A stretch of DNA of 9,711 bases, taken from contig CAIYYE010000637.1 in assembly GCA_903930395.1 (NCBI GenBank), forward strand, positions 1 through 9,711, written 5' to 3'. Position numbers and translations under genes: made by a program. Below the pieces are notes generated by a model, which was not told where the DNA came from, ran no database searches, and saw only the letters and a list, made by a program, of their open reading frames with translations. This stretch comes from an uncultured beta proteobacterium. Its GTDB lineage: Bacteria > Pseudomonadota > Gammaproteobacteria > Burkholderiales > Rhodocyclaceae. Shown here one piece after another: positions 1 to 6,315 of the stretch. The first letter of the stretch is position 1. Each line of letters opens with the position of its first letter.

Positions 1-139
1 CCGTGTTTACACCGAAGGCAAGGGCGAGAAGCAGCCGGTTACCGGCGACAAGTGCAAGGGCAACGCCAAGACCAAGGCCCTGATCGACTGCCTGCAGCCG
101 GATCGTCGCGTTGATATCGAAGTCATCGGCACCAAGTAA
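1..139 (+). CDS. OmpA-family outer membrane protein, C-terminal end (partial)
   Basis: Only the last 45 codons are present, read from base 2 to the TAA at 137-139. The peptide ends in LQPDRRVDIEVIGTK. This is the closing part of the OmpA-like peptidoglycan-binding domain (OmpA_C), where an xPDRRVxIEV strand is characteristic. Two cysteines (in DKCKGN and IDCLQP) sit about a dozen residues apart, as in the disulfide of many OmpA proteins. The family anchors the outer membrane non-covalently to peptidoglycan from the periplasmic side, usually behind an N-terminal beta-barrel. The N-terminal part lies outside the window, so whether this is a barrel porin or a lipoprotein cannot be seen. A strong terminator follows 17 bases after the stop. 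Confidence 0.85.
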   Translation, partial: RVYTEGKGEKQPVTGDKCKGNAKTKALIDCLQPDRRVDIEVIGTK

Positions 140-140
140 T
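111..140 (+). promoter_or_regulatory. Possible sigma70 promoter for ubiG overlapping the OmpA stop codon
   Basis: TTGATA (111-116, 5/6 to consensus) is followed after 18 bases by AGTAAT (135-140, 4/6), which covers the OmpA-gene TAA. No better promoter is visible between the terminator and ubiG, where there is almost no room. If it is used, the transcript would begin near 147 and carry the 157-188 hairpin in its leader. This is weak, pattern-only evidence. Confidence 0.25.
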
Positions 141-156
141 CTGCCGACGCTTCACG

Positions 157-188
157 AAAAGCCCCGCCCAGCGGGGCTTTTTCTTTTC
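157..188 (+). terminator. Rho-independent terminator after the OmpA-family gene
   Basis: Perfect 11-bp stem: AAAAGCCCCGC at 157-167 pairs with GCGGGGCTTTT at 171-181, with a 3-base loop (CCA). The T-rich tract TTTTTCTTTT follows. It lies 17 bases past the OmpA stop and only about 20 bases before the likely ubiG start, so it separates the two genes or sits in a ubiG leader. Confidence 0.9.
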
Positions 189-209
189 TGATCAAATATT
201 TACGACACC

Positions 210-914
210 CTGACCCCACTCAACGCTGACCCGGCCGAACTGGAAAAGTTTGGCGACCTCGCTCACCACTGGTGGGACCCGAACAGCGAGTTCAAGCCGC
301 TGCACGACATCAACCCGCTTCGCCTGGACTGGATCGACCAGGCCATCGGCATTGCCGGCAAGCGCATACTCGACGTCGGCTGTGGCGGCGGCCTGCTCTC
401 TGAAGGCATGGCAGTACGGGGCGCCACGGTGACCGGTATCGACCTTTCGGAAAAGCCACTCGGCGTCGCCAAGCTGCATTTGCTGGAAAGCGGCCAGAAG
501 GTCGATTACCGCAAGATTTCGGTCGAACAGCTGGCCGATGAAATGCCCGGCGCTTTCGATGCCGTAACCTGCCTCGAAATGCTCGAGCACGTCCCCAATC
601 CGTCCAGCGTCATCGCCGCCTGCGCCCGCCTGGTCAAACCGGGTGGCCAAGTCTTCATGTCCACCCTGAATCGCAACCCAAAGTCCTACCTGTTAGCGGT
701 GATCGGGGCCGAATACGTGATGCAGATGCTGCCCAAGGGTACGCACGACTACGCCAAGTTCATCAAGCCATCCGAACTGGCGCGCTGGGCCAAGCAGTCC
801 GGCCTCGAACCGGACGAGGTCGTCGGCATGAGCTACAACCCGCTGAACAAGGTCTATTCACTGGGCCCTGACGCCAGCGTCAATTATCTGATGCGGGCTA
901 CCCGGCAGGTTTGA
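210..914 (+). CDS. ubiG: UbiG, ubiquinone biosynthesis O-methyltransferase (non-canonical start)
   Basis: UbiG uses S-adenosylmethionine for both O-methylations of ubiquinone synthesis (2-polyprenyl-6-hydroxyphenol and demethylubiquinol), at the inner membrane. With CTG at 210 as start the protein has 234 residues, normal for the family. It opens [24 protein letters not shown], which matches the usual UbiG N-terminus. Class I methyltransferase motifs follow: ILDVGCGGG at about 53-61, the acidic Asp of motif II (GIDLSEK) near 78, and [12 protein letters not shown] around 116-127. The reading frame is open only back to the TGA at 189-191 and holds no ATG, GTG or TTG before 408. Starting at 408 would delete motif I, so it is rejected. 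Besides CTG 210, ATT 198 is possible. Neither has a visible Shine-Dalgarno sequence. The gene converges on the methyltransferase gene, with stops 8 bases apart. The product is sure; the start is not. Confidence 0.93.
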   Translation: MTPLNADPAELEKFGDLAHHWWDPNSEFKPLHDINPLRLDWIDQAIGIAGKRILDVGCGGGLLSEGMAVRGATVTGIDLSEKPLGVAKLHLLESGQKVDYRKISVEQLADEMPGAFDAVTCLEMLEHVPNPSSVIAACARLVKPGGQVFMSTLNRNPKSYLLAVIGAEYVMQMLPKGTHDYAKFIKPSELARWAKQSGLEPDEVVGMSYNPLNKVYSLGPDASVNYLMRATRQV

Positions 915-936
915 TTGGCAGTTCAGGCCAGCCGGG
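901..936. terminator. Weak inverted repeat at the ubiG / methyltransferase convergent junction
   Basis: CCCGGC (901-906) pairs with GCCGGG (931-936), and inside it TGGC (916-919) pairs with GCCA (927-930). The structure spans both stop codons of the convergent genes and could slow polymerase from either side. There is no T-tract, so it is not a standard intrinsic terminator. Confidence 0.2.
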
Positions 937-2089
937 CAGAAATCATCAGGTTGCGGGGCGTCAGTCGACGCTCGCAAAAACTGCCCAGGCTTACCTGATA
1001 GCCTCGCCCTGCCATAAAGCCCGCCAGATCGAGGGCTAGCCAGATTTCCATGGCCCGGCGGAAGGCGTGACGCACAATCGATAAGCGCATGACTTCGTCA
1101 CGTCGTTGCCAGCCCCGACCTTCGAATTCCGCAGCCACCCGGAGCGAAGGCGGCGGCAACCCTTCCCGTTCTGCCATGCGGCCGAGAAAATCAGCAAAAT
1201 CGGCCCGCAACCAGGCTTCCGGCACTGGTTTGAAGGCACGGTAGGCGTCGCCCGAAACCCTTCGCCGGTAGGCATCAAAACCCAGCTTCCAGGCTATGGC
1301 CCGATCCCGCTGCCGAGTTTCCCGCGATGACGCGGTAACGGTTTCAGTGACAGCCAGACGGGTATCGTCGCGCGTTAGCTGCAAGGCGAGGCCGGACGAC
1401 AGAGGCTGGTAGTTTTCTGCCACGCCACGGTAGTAGCAGCAGGGTGCGACATCGAAACTGCTCACGCCCCTATCGACACCATCACGAATCAGATGACGAT
1501 GCAGTTCGCCACAGGCATGCAGCGCGACGGCATGCTGCCCGGCCTGCGGCCAGTCAGCGCTCGCCAAGGCATCAGCGACAATGAATTGCTGCCTGACGCC
1601 GGCCCGACGGGCCAGACTTTCCCCCGCGTCACACAGGGCAGCATCGATTTCCAGCGTATGAACCGGCGTCTCCCAGGCCAGCGCGAGCAGCCGGCCGAGA
1701 TGGCCCTTGCCGCCGCACCAGTCGAGGACAGGCTGACCTCCATGAGCGGCGGCCATGGCGAAGGCTTCGATCTGTTGCCGCTTGCGGCCCGGAATCTCCC
1801 ACGCCCAATGCATCCCTCGTTCGGGCAAGGGCGCTCCCGGCATGGCGGGCAAATCCAGCAGCGGAGCAATCGCGGCAACGGGGGGAAGATGCCGGGCAAG
1901 CAGCGCCAGCGCTGCGGCATTGTCATCGTTGAGGTGCGCTATCCCGCTCTCGGGCAAGGCCATGATTTCATCGAGCAGCGCCGGCCAGCGCTCGCACCAC
2001 TGCGGACGGGGCTCACGAAAAGGTTGTGGATGCCACAACTCGTGAAAGTCGATCAGTGCAGCATCCAGCCCCTGCTGGCGCTCGTCCAT
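923..2089 (-). CDS. SAM-dependent methyltransferase, METTL25/RRNAD1-like (Methyltransf_32 type)
   Basis: Predicted soluble methyltransferase of 388 residues with unknown substrate. The SAM-binding core is central: VLDWCGGKGHL at 121-131 (motif I), the acidic LEID at 147-150 (motif II), then LHACGEL at 190-196 and APCCYY at 215-220. The combination of a GGKGHL motif, an H-x-CG-x-L motif and a CCYY motif resembles the METTL25/RRNAD1/GSTCD-type group (Methyltransf_32), not the common RNA or small-molecule enzymes. About 110 residues without a recognised motif precede the core, and an Arg-rich helical tail follows. ATG 2089 lies 2 bases after the TGA of the upstream substrate-binding protein gene (2094-2092). 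GTG 2095 in the same frame would overlap that stop as GTGA and is a real alternative, because GAGG directly abuts the ATG. The longer open frame up to 2206 lies wholly inside the neighbour and is not used. Co-translation with the upstream gene is likely. Confidence 0.8.
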   Translation of the reverse strand: MDERQQGLDAALIDFHELWHPQPFREPRPQWCERWPALLDEIMALPESGIAHLNDDNAAALALLARHLPPVAAIAPLLDLPAMPGAPLPERGMHWAWEIPGRKRQQIEAFAMAAAHGGQPVLDWCGGKGHLGRLLALAWETPVHTLEIDAALCDAGESLARRAGVRQQFIVADALASADWPQAGQHAVALHACGELHRHLIRDGVDRGVSSFDVAPCCYYRGVAENYQPLSSGLALQLTRDDTRLAVTETVTASSRETRQRDRAIAWKLGFDAYRRRVSGDAYRAFKPVPEAWLRADFADFLGRMAEREGLPPPSLRVAAEFEGRGWQRRDEVMRLSIVRHAFRRAMEIWLALDLAGFMAGRGYQVSLGSFCERRLTPRNLMISARLA

Positions 2090-2091
2090 CC

Positions 2092-4212
2092 TCACTTGAG
2101 CGCTGCCCGGCGCTCGCGGCGACGATAACCGATGACAGCCGGCACAATGGCGAGAACGAGGAGCAGCAAGCCGGCCACGAGCGGCCAGAGCACCGGCCGA
2201 TTCCATTCACGCCGGGCGGCGGCTCTATCCTCGCTGTCGATACGCTGGTATTTCAGGATGTTGTTGCCGACGTCGCTCGGCTTGCGGTTTTTCAGCCAGC
2301 GGTGGCCGAGGGTGTAACTTTTCGGATGCAGGCCGAAGACCCAGGGGGCATCGTGGTGCAAGATGCGGTTCATCTGGCGGACAATGGCCAGACGCTCCGG
2401 CGTGTTGTCCATGTTTTTCATGCGCAGGAACAGCCGGTCGAACTCGGGATTGGCGTAATTCGAGGCATTCTCGCCGCCCTTGGCGACCTTGCTTTCATTG
2501 CCATCGAGCAAAAAGAAGAAATTTTCGGGATCGGGATAATCGGCATTCCAGCCCAGGTAGTAAAGCTGGACGTTGCCCTTGCGAATCTTGTCCTGGAAGC
2601 GGTTGAAGTCGGTAGACCGCACAACCAGTTGCACGTCGATCTTGGCGAACTGCCGGGTCAGCCAGTCGAGCCGCGATTTTTCGCCCATGCCGCCGCCCGT
2701 GGTGTCGAGATTGACGACCAGTGGCTCGCCCGTCTTTTCGTCGCGGCCATTCGGGTAGCCTGCTTCGGCCACCAGCTTTTTCGCCACCTCGACCGGCTTG
2801 CGTTTGGGCTTGCCATCGACCCAGTCATAGACAGTGGCATCAATACCCTCTTCGCCCGGCTCGTAGCCGAAGATACCCGGCGGCAACGGCCCCTGCGCGG
2901 CAATGCCGCGACCGTTCTGGAAGATGGAAATATATTCCTCCTGATCGATGGCAATCGAAATCGCCTGACGCAGTTTGGTTGCCCGCGGCGACAGCCCGCC
3001 GATTACCGGGTCGAGCATGTTGAAGCCCATGTAGAAGGTCGAAGACTTGACCGAAGTCAGCAGGCGGATTCCCTTGCTGCGCATTTCGTCGCTGAGTGCG
3101 ACGTCGCCGCCGACATTGACGCGCACAGCCTGATCGAAGCTGTCCGACGAAATGCCTGAGGCATCGAAATAGCCCTGCAGGAACTTGTTCCAGTAGGGAA
3201 TCGCTTCCTTCTCCCGCGTGAAGATGGCCTGATCGAGGAAAGGCAGCGCCTTGCCGCAATCGTCGAGCAGTCCGGCGGCACGGTCGCCCGGCTCGCCTTC
3301 GCAGGGATAGCGCTGGCCATGAAAATTGGGATTGCGCGACAACACCATGCGCCGGTTCGGATCGTTCTCGCTGAGCATGAAGGGCCCGGTTCCGACCGGC
3401 CACCAGTCGAGCGTCAGGTTCTTCGCCGCCATGCCGGGCCGGGCATAAAAGCGGTCCACCTCACGCGGCACCGGCGCAAAGAATGGCATGGCCAGCCAGT
3501 AGAGAAATTGCGGGTATTTGCCCTTGATGCGGATGCGCCAGGTGTGGCTATCGACTTTCTCGACGCCGCTGAGCGGAAAAACGTCGAGATCGAGCCATTC
3601 ATCGGCAGGCTTCTCCCTGGCAGCCTTTTGCAGACTGTCGCCGAGTTCCTTCAAGCCAACGATCTTGTCGGCCATCATGCCGAAAATGGGCGAATGCAGA
3701 CGCGGATGGGCCAGTCGCTTGATCTGGTAAATGTAGTCGTCGGCCGTCAGCTCCCGCGAGCCAAAATTGGGAAAATCGGCCATCGTCTGGCGACCGGCGA
3801 GCGGCGCATCGGCATCGGCGGCAAACGCCGGATGCGGCTGGAAACGGATGCCGGGCTTCAGCTTAAGTTCGTAAACGCTCTCGGCAATGCGCTCGACCGG
3901 CGCATCCGGCGGCAGCTCACGCCCGGCCGCATCGTAGAAGCGCGGAGCCGGAACGTGCTCGACGGTGCCCGGTATCAGTTCATAGGGGCGCTTCAGATAA
4001 TGGTACTGGAGCGGCGGCTCGTAGATCTGCGCCGTGAAGGTAATCTCGTCCTCGGTATAGGACTGGGCCGGGTCGAGATGCTTGGGACGATCGGTAAATG
4101 CCGTGTAAAGCGTGTTGCGTCCCGCATCGGCGGCCGGGTAGGGATCATTCCAGGCCGGCCCGCAAGCGGACAGGGCAAGGACGGCAACGAGACTCGCACA
4201 TATTTTTTGCAT
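2092..4212 (-). CDS. ABC transporter substrate-binding lipoprotein, family 5, with C-terminal membrane anchor
   Basis: A 706-residue periplasmic binding protein of the SBP_bac_5 (oligopeptide/dipeptide/nickel, OppA-like) family. ATG 4212 was chosen because it gives a clean lipoprotein signal, MQKICASLVAVLALSAC, with lipobox LSAC and lipidated Cys17 followed by Gly. The family fold is visible from NTLYTAFTDRPKHLDPAQ near the mature N-terminus, through VGTGPFML and ATKLRQAISIAIDQEEY, to LYYLGWNADYPDPENFF. It is longer than typical OppA (about 540 residues). It ends with a hydrophobic segment at about 674-696 followed by the basic tail RRRERRAALK, so it probably has a second anchor in the inner membrane. 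No permease or ATPase gene is adjacent: upstream is divergent bcp, downstream the methyltransferase. A peptide ligand is a family-level guess. No clear Shine-Dalgarno sequence precedes the start. Confidence 0.88.
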   Translation of the reverse strand: MQKICASLVAVLALSACGPAWNDPYPAADAGRNTLYTAFTDRPKHLDPAQSYTEDEITFTAQIYEPPLQYHYLKRPYELIPGTVEHVPAPRFYDAAGRELPPDAPVERIAESVYELKLKPGIRFQPHPAFAADADAPLAGRQTMADFPNFGSRELTADDYIYQIKRLAHPRLHSPIFGMMADKIVGLKELGDSLQKAAREKPADEWLDLDVFPLSGVEKVDSHTWRIRIKGKYPQFLYWLAMPFFAPVPREVDRFYARPGMAAKNLTLDWWPVGTGPFMLSENDPNRRMVLSRNPNFHGQRYPCEGEPGDRAAGLLDDCGKALPFLDQAIFTREKEAIPYWNKFLQGYFDASGISSDSFDQAVRVNVGGDVALSDEMRSKGIRLLTSVKSSTFYMGFNMLDPVIGGLSPRATKLRQAISIAIDQEEYISIFQNGRGIAAQGPLPPGIFGYEPGEEGIDATVYDWVDGKPKRKPVEVAKKLVAEAGYPNGRDEKTGEPLVVNLDTTGGGMGEKSRLDWLTRQFAKIDVQLVVRSTDFNRFQDKIRKGNVQLYYLGWNADYPDPENFFFLLDGNESKVAKGGENASNYANPEFDRLFLRMKNMDNTPERLAIVRQMNRILHHDAPWVFGLHPKSYTLGHRWLKNRKPSDVGNNILKYQRIDSEDRAAARREWNRPVLWPLVAGLLLLVLAIVPAVIGYRRRERRAALK

Positions 4213-4245
4213 GGACAGAAGTTTAACAAATGCCTGCCGCGACGC

Positions 4246-4275
4246 TTGACCTGCCCGCCGTGAATTGCCCACAAT
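4246..4275 (+). promoter_or_regulatory. Candidate sigma70 promoter of the bcp-phoH unit
   Basis: TTGACC (4246-4251, 5/6 to consensus) is separated by 18 bases from CACAAT (4270-4275, 4/6). A start near 4282 would leave a leader of about 25 bases before the bcp ATG at 4307. It lies in the 94-base gap between the divergent substrate-binding protein gene and bcp. No convincing promoter was seen for the opposite direction. No OxyR-like site could be recognised by eye. Confidence 0.4.
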
Positions 4276-4306
4276 GGCTCAAACGCCACAACACAGACAG
4301 AGAGCC

Positions 4307-4762
4307 ATGCTCGACACCCCCATCCCCGACTTCTCGCTCCCCGCCACGAACGGCACGACCTTCTCCCGCGCAGCCCAGGCCGGCAAGGTCATCGTGATCT
4401 ATTTCTACCCCAAAGACAGCACCCCTGGCTGCACCACCCAGGGCCAGAACTTCCGCGACCTGCACGACCAGTTCGTTGCGGCCAACGCCGTCATCCTCGG
4501 CATTTCGCGCGACAGCCTGAAATCGCACGAAAACTTCAAGGCCAAACAGGCTTTCCCCTTCGAACTCGGCTCCGATGCAGATGAAGCGGTATGCAATCTG
4601 TTCGGCGTCATCAAACAGAAGATGATGTACGGCAAGCAATGCCGTGGCATCGAACGCAGCACCTTCGTCATCGACAGCCATGGCGTCCTGCGCCGCGAAT
4701 GGCGCGGTGTCAAAGTCCCCGGTCACGTCCAGGAAGTTCTGGATTTCGTCAAAACCCTTTAA
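4307..4762 (+). CDS. bcp: Thioredoxin-dependent peroxiredoxin, BCP/PrxQ type
   Basis: A 151-residue cytoplasmic peroxiredoxin that reduces H2O2 and organic hydroperoxides. The peroxidatic site is YPKDSTPGCTTQ with Cys42, preceded by Pro35 and Thr39 as in the PxxxTxxC signature. The downstream GIERSTFVID (114-123) is typical of the family. In E. coli-type BCP a resolving Cys lies five residues after the peroxidatic one; here that position is Gln47 (GCTTQGQNF). The other cysteines are Cys96 and Cys112, so the protein either works as a 1-Cys enzyme or uses one of these. ATG 4307 follows an AGAGAG stretch and gives the family's normal length. In-frame ATG 4274 and TTG 4265 would add a non-conserved Gln/Arg-rich leader and overlap the likely promoter. 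phoH follows 39 bases later, probably on the same transcript. Confidence 0.93.
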   Translation: MLDTPIPDFSLPATNGTTFSRAAQAGKVIVIYFYPKDSTPGCTTQGQNFRDLHDQFVAANAVILGISRDSLKSHENFKAKQAFPFELGSDADEAVCNLFGVIKQKMMYGKQCRGIERSTFVIDSHGVLRREWRGVKVPGHVQEVLDFVKTL

Positions 4763-4801
4763 GCAAACCCACCTTTCCCACCTCGACCAAAGGCCCACTC
4801 C

Positions 4802-6232
4802 ATGCCGCGCAAGCCCGCAGCCACCAAGAAGCCCGCCGTTACCAAGATTTTTGTCCTCGATACCAACGTGCTGATGCACGACCCCAGCAGTCTGTTCCGC
4901 TTTGAAGAACACGATGTCTTCCTGCCCATCATGACGCTGGAAGAACTCGACAACCACAAGAAGGGCATGTCCGAAATTGCCCGCAATGCCCGCCAGACCT
5001 CACGCACGCTGGATGAATTGCTGGCAGCCAATGGCGAGGACGATATCGACGAAGGCATAGACCTTTATGGCCCGTCGAAAAAGCTGGCGAGCGGTCGCCT
5101 CTTCCTGCAGACCGAAGCGATCAGCGCCGATCTGCCGCAGGGGCTGCCGACCTCGAAGGTCGACAACCAGATCCTCTCGGTCGTCATCCACCTCCAGAAG
5201 AAATTCCCCAAGCGGCCGGTCATCCTGGTGTCGAAAGACATCAACATGCGCATCAAGTCACGCGCCCTTAACCTGCTCGCCGAGGATTACTTCAACGACA
5301 AGGTGCTCGAGGATACCGACATCCTCTACACCGGCACGCGCGCCCTGCCCGACAATTTCTGGGACAAGCACGGCAAGGGCATGGAGTCGTGGAAGAAGGA
5401 CAGCCGGACCTACTACAAGGTGACCGGCCCGCTCTGCCCGCAGATGCTGGTCAATGAGTGCGTCTGGCTGGAAAAAGACGGCTTTTCGGCCATCGTCAAG
5501 GAAACCGCAGGCAAGACCGCCATCCTCGAAACGCTGATCGACTACACACATCCAAAGAACGCCGTGTGGGGCATCATGGCGCGCAATCGCGAGCAGAATT
5601 TCGCGATGAACCTGCTCATGAATCCGGACATCGACTTCGTCACCCTGCTCGGTCAGGCCGGCACCGGCAAGACCCTGCTGACCCTGGCCTCCGCCCTCAC
5701 CCAGGTCCTCGAAACCAAGCTGTTTGCCGAAATCATCATGACCCGCGCCACCGTGCCGGTGGGTGAAGACATCGGTTTCCTGCCCGGCACCGAGGAAGAA
5801 AAGATGGCCCCGTGGATGGGTGCCCTCGAAGACAATCTCGATGTCCTCACCCATACGGATGAAGCGAGCAGTGGCGCCTATGGCGGCGACTGGGGCAAGG
5901 CAGCGACCAATGACATCATCCGCTCGCGGATCAAGGTCAAGTCCATGAACTTCATGCGTGGCCGGACTTTCCTCAAGAAATTCCTGATCATCGACGAAGC
6001 GCAAAATCTGACGCCGAAGCAGATGAAAACCCTGGTCACCCGCGCCGGCCCCGGGACCAAGGTGGTCTGTCTGGGCAAGATCGCGCAGATCGACACGCCT
6101 TACCTGACCGAGGGCAGTTCCGGCCTGACCTATGTCGTCGATCGCTTCAAGGGCTGGCCGCACTCCGGTCACATAACGTTACAACGTGGCGAGCGTTCGC
6201 GCTTGGCGGACCACGCAGGCGAAGTGTTATAA
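4802..6232 (+). CDS. PIN domain-PhoH fusion protein (PhoH2/YlaK type), RNA-acting ATPase
   Basis: A 476-residue cytoplasmic protein joining an N-terminal PIN nuclease domain to a C-terminal PhoH ATPase. After a Lys/Ala/Pro-rich leader, PIN acids are visible: Asp20 in FVLDTNVLMHDP, Glu47/Glu48 and Asp50 in LEELDNH, and Asp146 in SKDINMRIKSRAL. A linker domain follows, then Walker A GQAGTGKT at 284-291, Walker B FLIIDEAQNL at 394-403 and the terminal GERSRLADHA. Characterised PhoH2 proteins unwind and cleave RNA in an ATP-dependent way; the same role here is inferred. All PIN acids and both Walker motifs look intact. In LGKIAQID, Lys426 stands where I recall Asn being usual. AAAGG (4789-4793) lies 8 bases before the ATG. 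The gene is probably co-transcribed with bcp. The stop codon overlaps a TATAAT box serving the next gene. Confidence 0.92.
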   Translation: MPRKPAATKKPAVTKIFVLDTNVLMHDPSSLFRFEEHDVFLPIMTLEELDNHKKGMSEIARNARQTSRTLDELLAANGEDDIDEGIDLYGPSKKLASGRLFLQTEAISADLPQGLPTSKVDNQILSVVIHLQKKFPKRPVILVSKDINMRIKSRALNLLAEDYFNDKVLEDTDILYTGTRALPDNFWDKHGKGMESWKKDSRTYYKVTGPLCPQMLVNECVWLEKDGFSAIVKETAGKTAILETLIDYTHPKNAVWGIMARNREQNFAMNLLMNPDIDFVTLLGQAGTGKTLLTLASALTQVLETKLFAEIIMTRATVPVGEDIGFLPGTEEEKMAPWMGALEDNLDVLTHTDEASSGAYGGDWGKAATNDIIRSRIKVKSMNFMRGRTFLKKFLIIDEAQNLTPKQMKTLVTRAGPGTKVVCLGKIAQIDTPYLTEGSSGLTYVVDRFKGWPHSGHITLQRGERSRLADHAGEVL

Positions 6233-6233
6233 T
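6203..6233 (+). promoter_or_regulatory. Extended -10 promoter overlapping the phoH stop codon
   Basis: TGTTATAAT at 6225-6233 is a perfect extended -10 element (TGnTATAAT); its TATAAT (6228-6233) contains the phoH TAA. A weak -35, TTGGCG (6203-6208), lies 19 bases upstream, but extended -10 promoters tolerate this. Transcription would begin near 6240 and give a leader of about 73 bases to the TTG start at 6313. That leader includes the hairpin at 6247-6275. Confidence 0.5.
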
Positions 6234-6246
6234 CGCTGCAACAGTT

Positions 6247-6280
6247 AAGGGGCCGTGTCAGTGACACGGCCCTTTCGTTT
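6247..6280 (+). terminator. Perfect palindromic hairpin, terminator of bcp-phoH or leader element
   Basis: GGGCCGTGTCA (6250-6260) and TGACACGGCCC (6262-6272) are exact inverse complements around a single G. Flanking AAG and TTT could add three more pairs (one G-U). In RNA the innermost pairs must open to form a loop of 3-5 bases. A weak T-tract follows (TTTCGTTTC). It lies 15 bases past the phoH stop, so a terminator is the simplest reading. It also lies downstream of the extended -10 box, so it could be a leader hairpin or attenuator, or, as DNA, a dyad operator. Confidence 0.6.
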
Positions 6281-6301
6281 CAACCACGGATTATTTCCGC
6301 C

Positions 6302-6315
6302 GGAGGAGTTTCTTG
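6302..6315 (+). promoter_or_regulatory. Ribosome binding site deciding a TTG start
   Basis: GGAGGAG (6302-6308) lies 4 bases before TTG 6313 (6 bases if counted from GGAGG). It is the best Shine-Dalgarno sequence in the window. It fixes the rare TTG start, which in turn gives the Tat motif RRDFL at residues 3-7. Confidence 0.8.

Noticed and set aside
408..914. ubiG starting at ATG 408
   Set aside because: It would remove the conserved N-terminus and SAM motif I (DVGCGGG), leaving a non-functional methyltransferase, although the upstream frame is fully conserved.
2090..2206. Extended N-terminus for the methyltransferase up to 2206
   Set aside because: It would overlap more than 110 bases of the substrate-binding protein gene and encode an Arg/Ser/Pro-rich stretch typical of an out-of-frame reading.
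2026..4263. Two long plus-strand open frames (2026-3159 and 3319-4263) opposite the substrate-binding protein
   Set aside because: They are antisense to a clearly conserved family 5 binding protein, and their translations show only mirrored composition.
4213..4272. Longer start for the substrate-binding protein at GTG 4272
   Set aside because: It would put 20 mostly polar and basic residues before a perfect lipoprotein signal and run into the bcp promoter region.
5258..6172. 304-codon open frame on the minus strand opposite phoH
   Set aside because: It is the antisense of a clear PIN-PhoH gene in GC-rich DNA. The protein shows no family motif and no ribosome site was seen; such frames are expected from codon bias.
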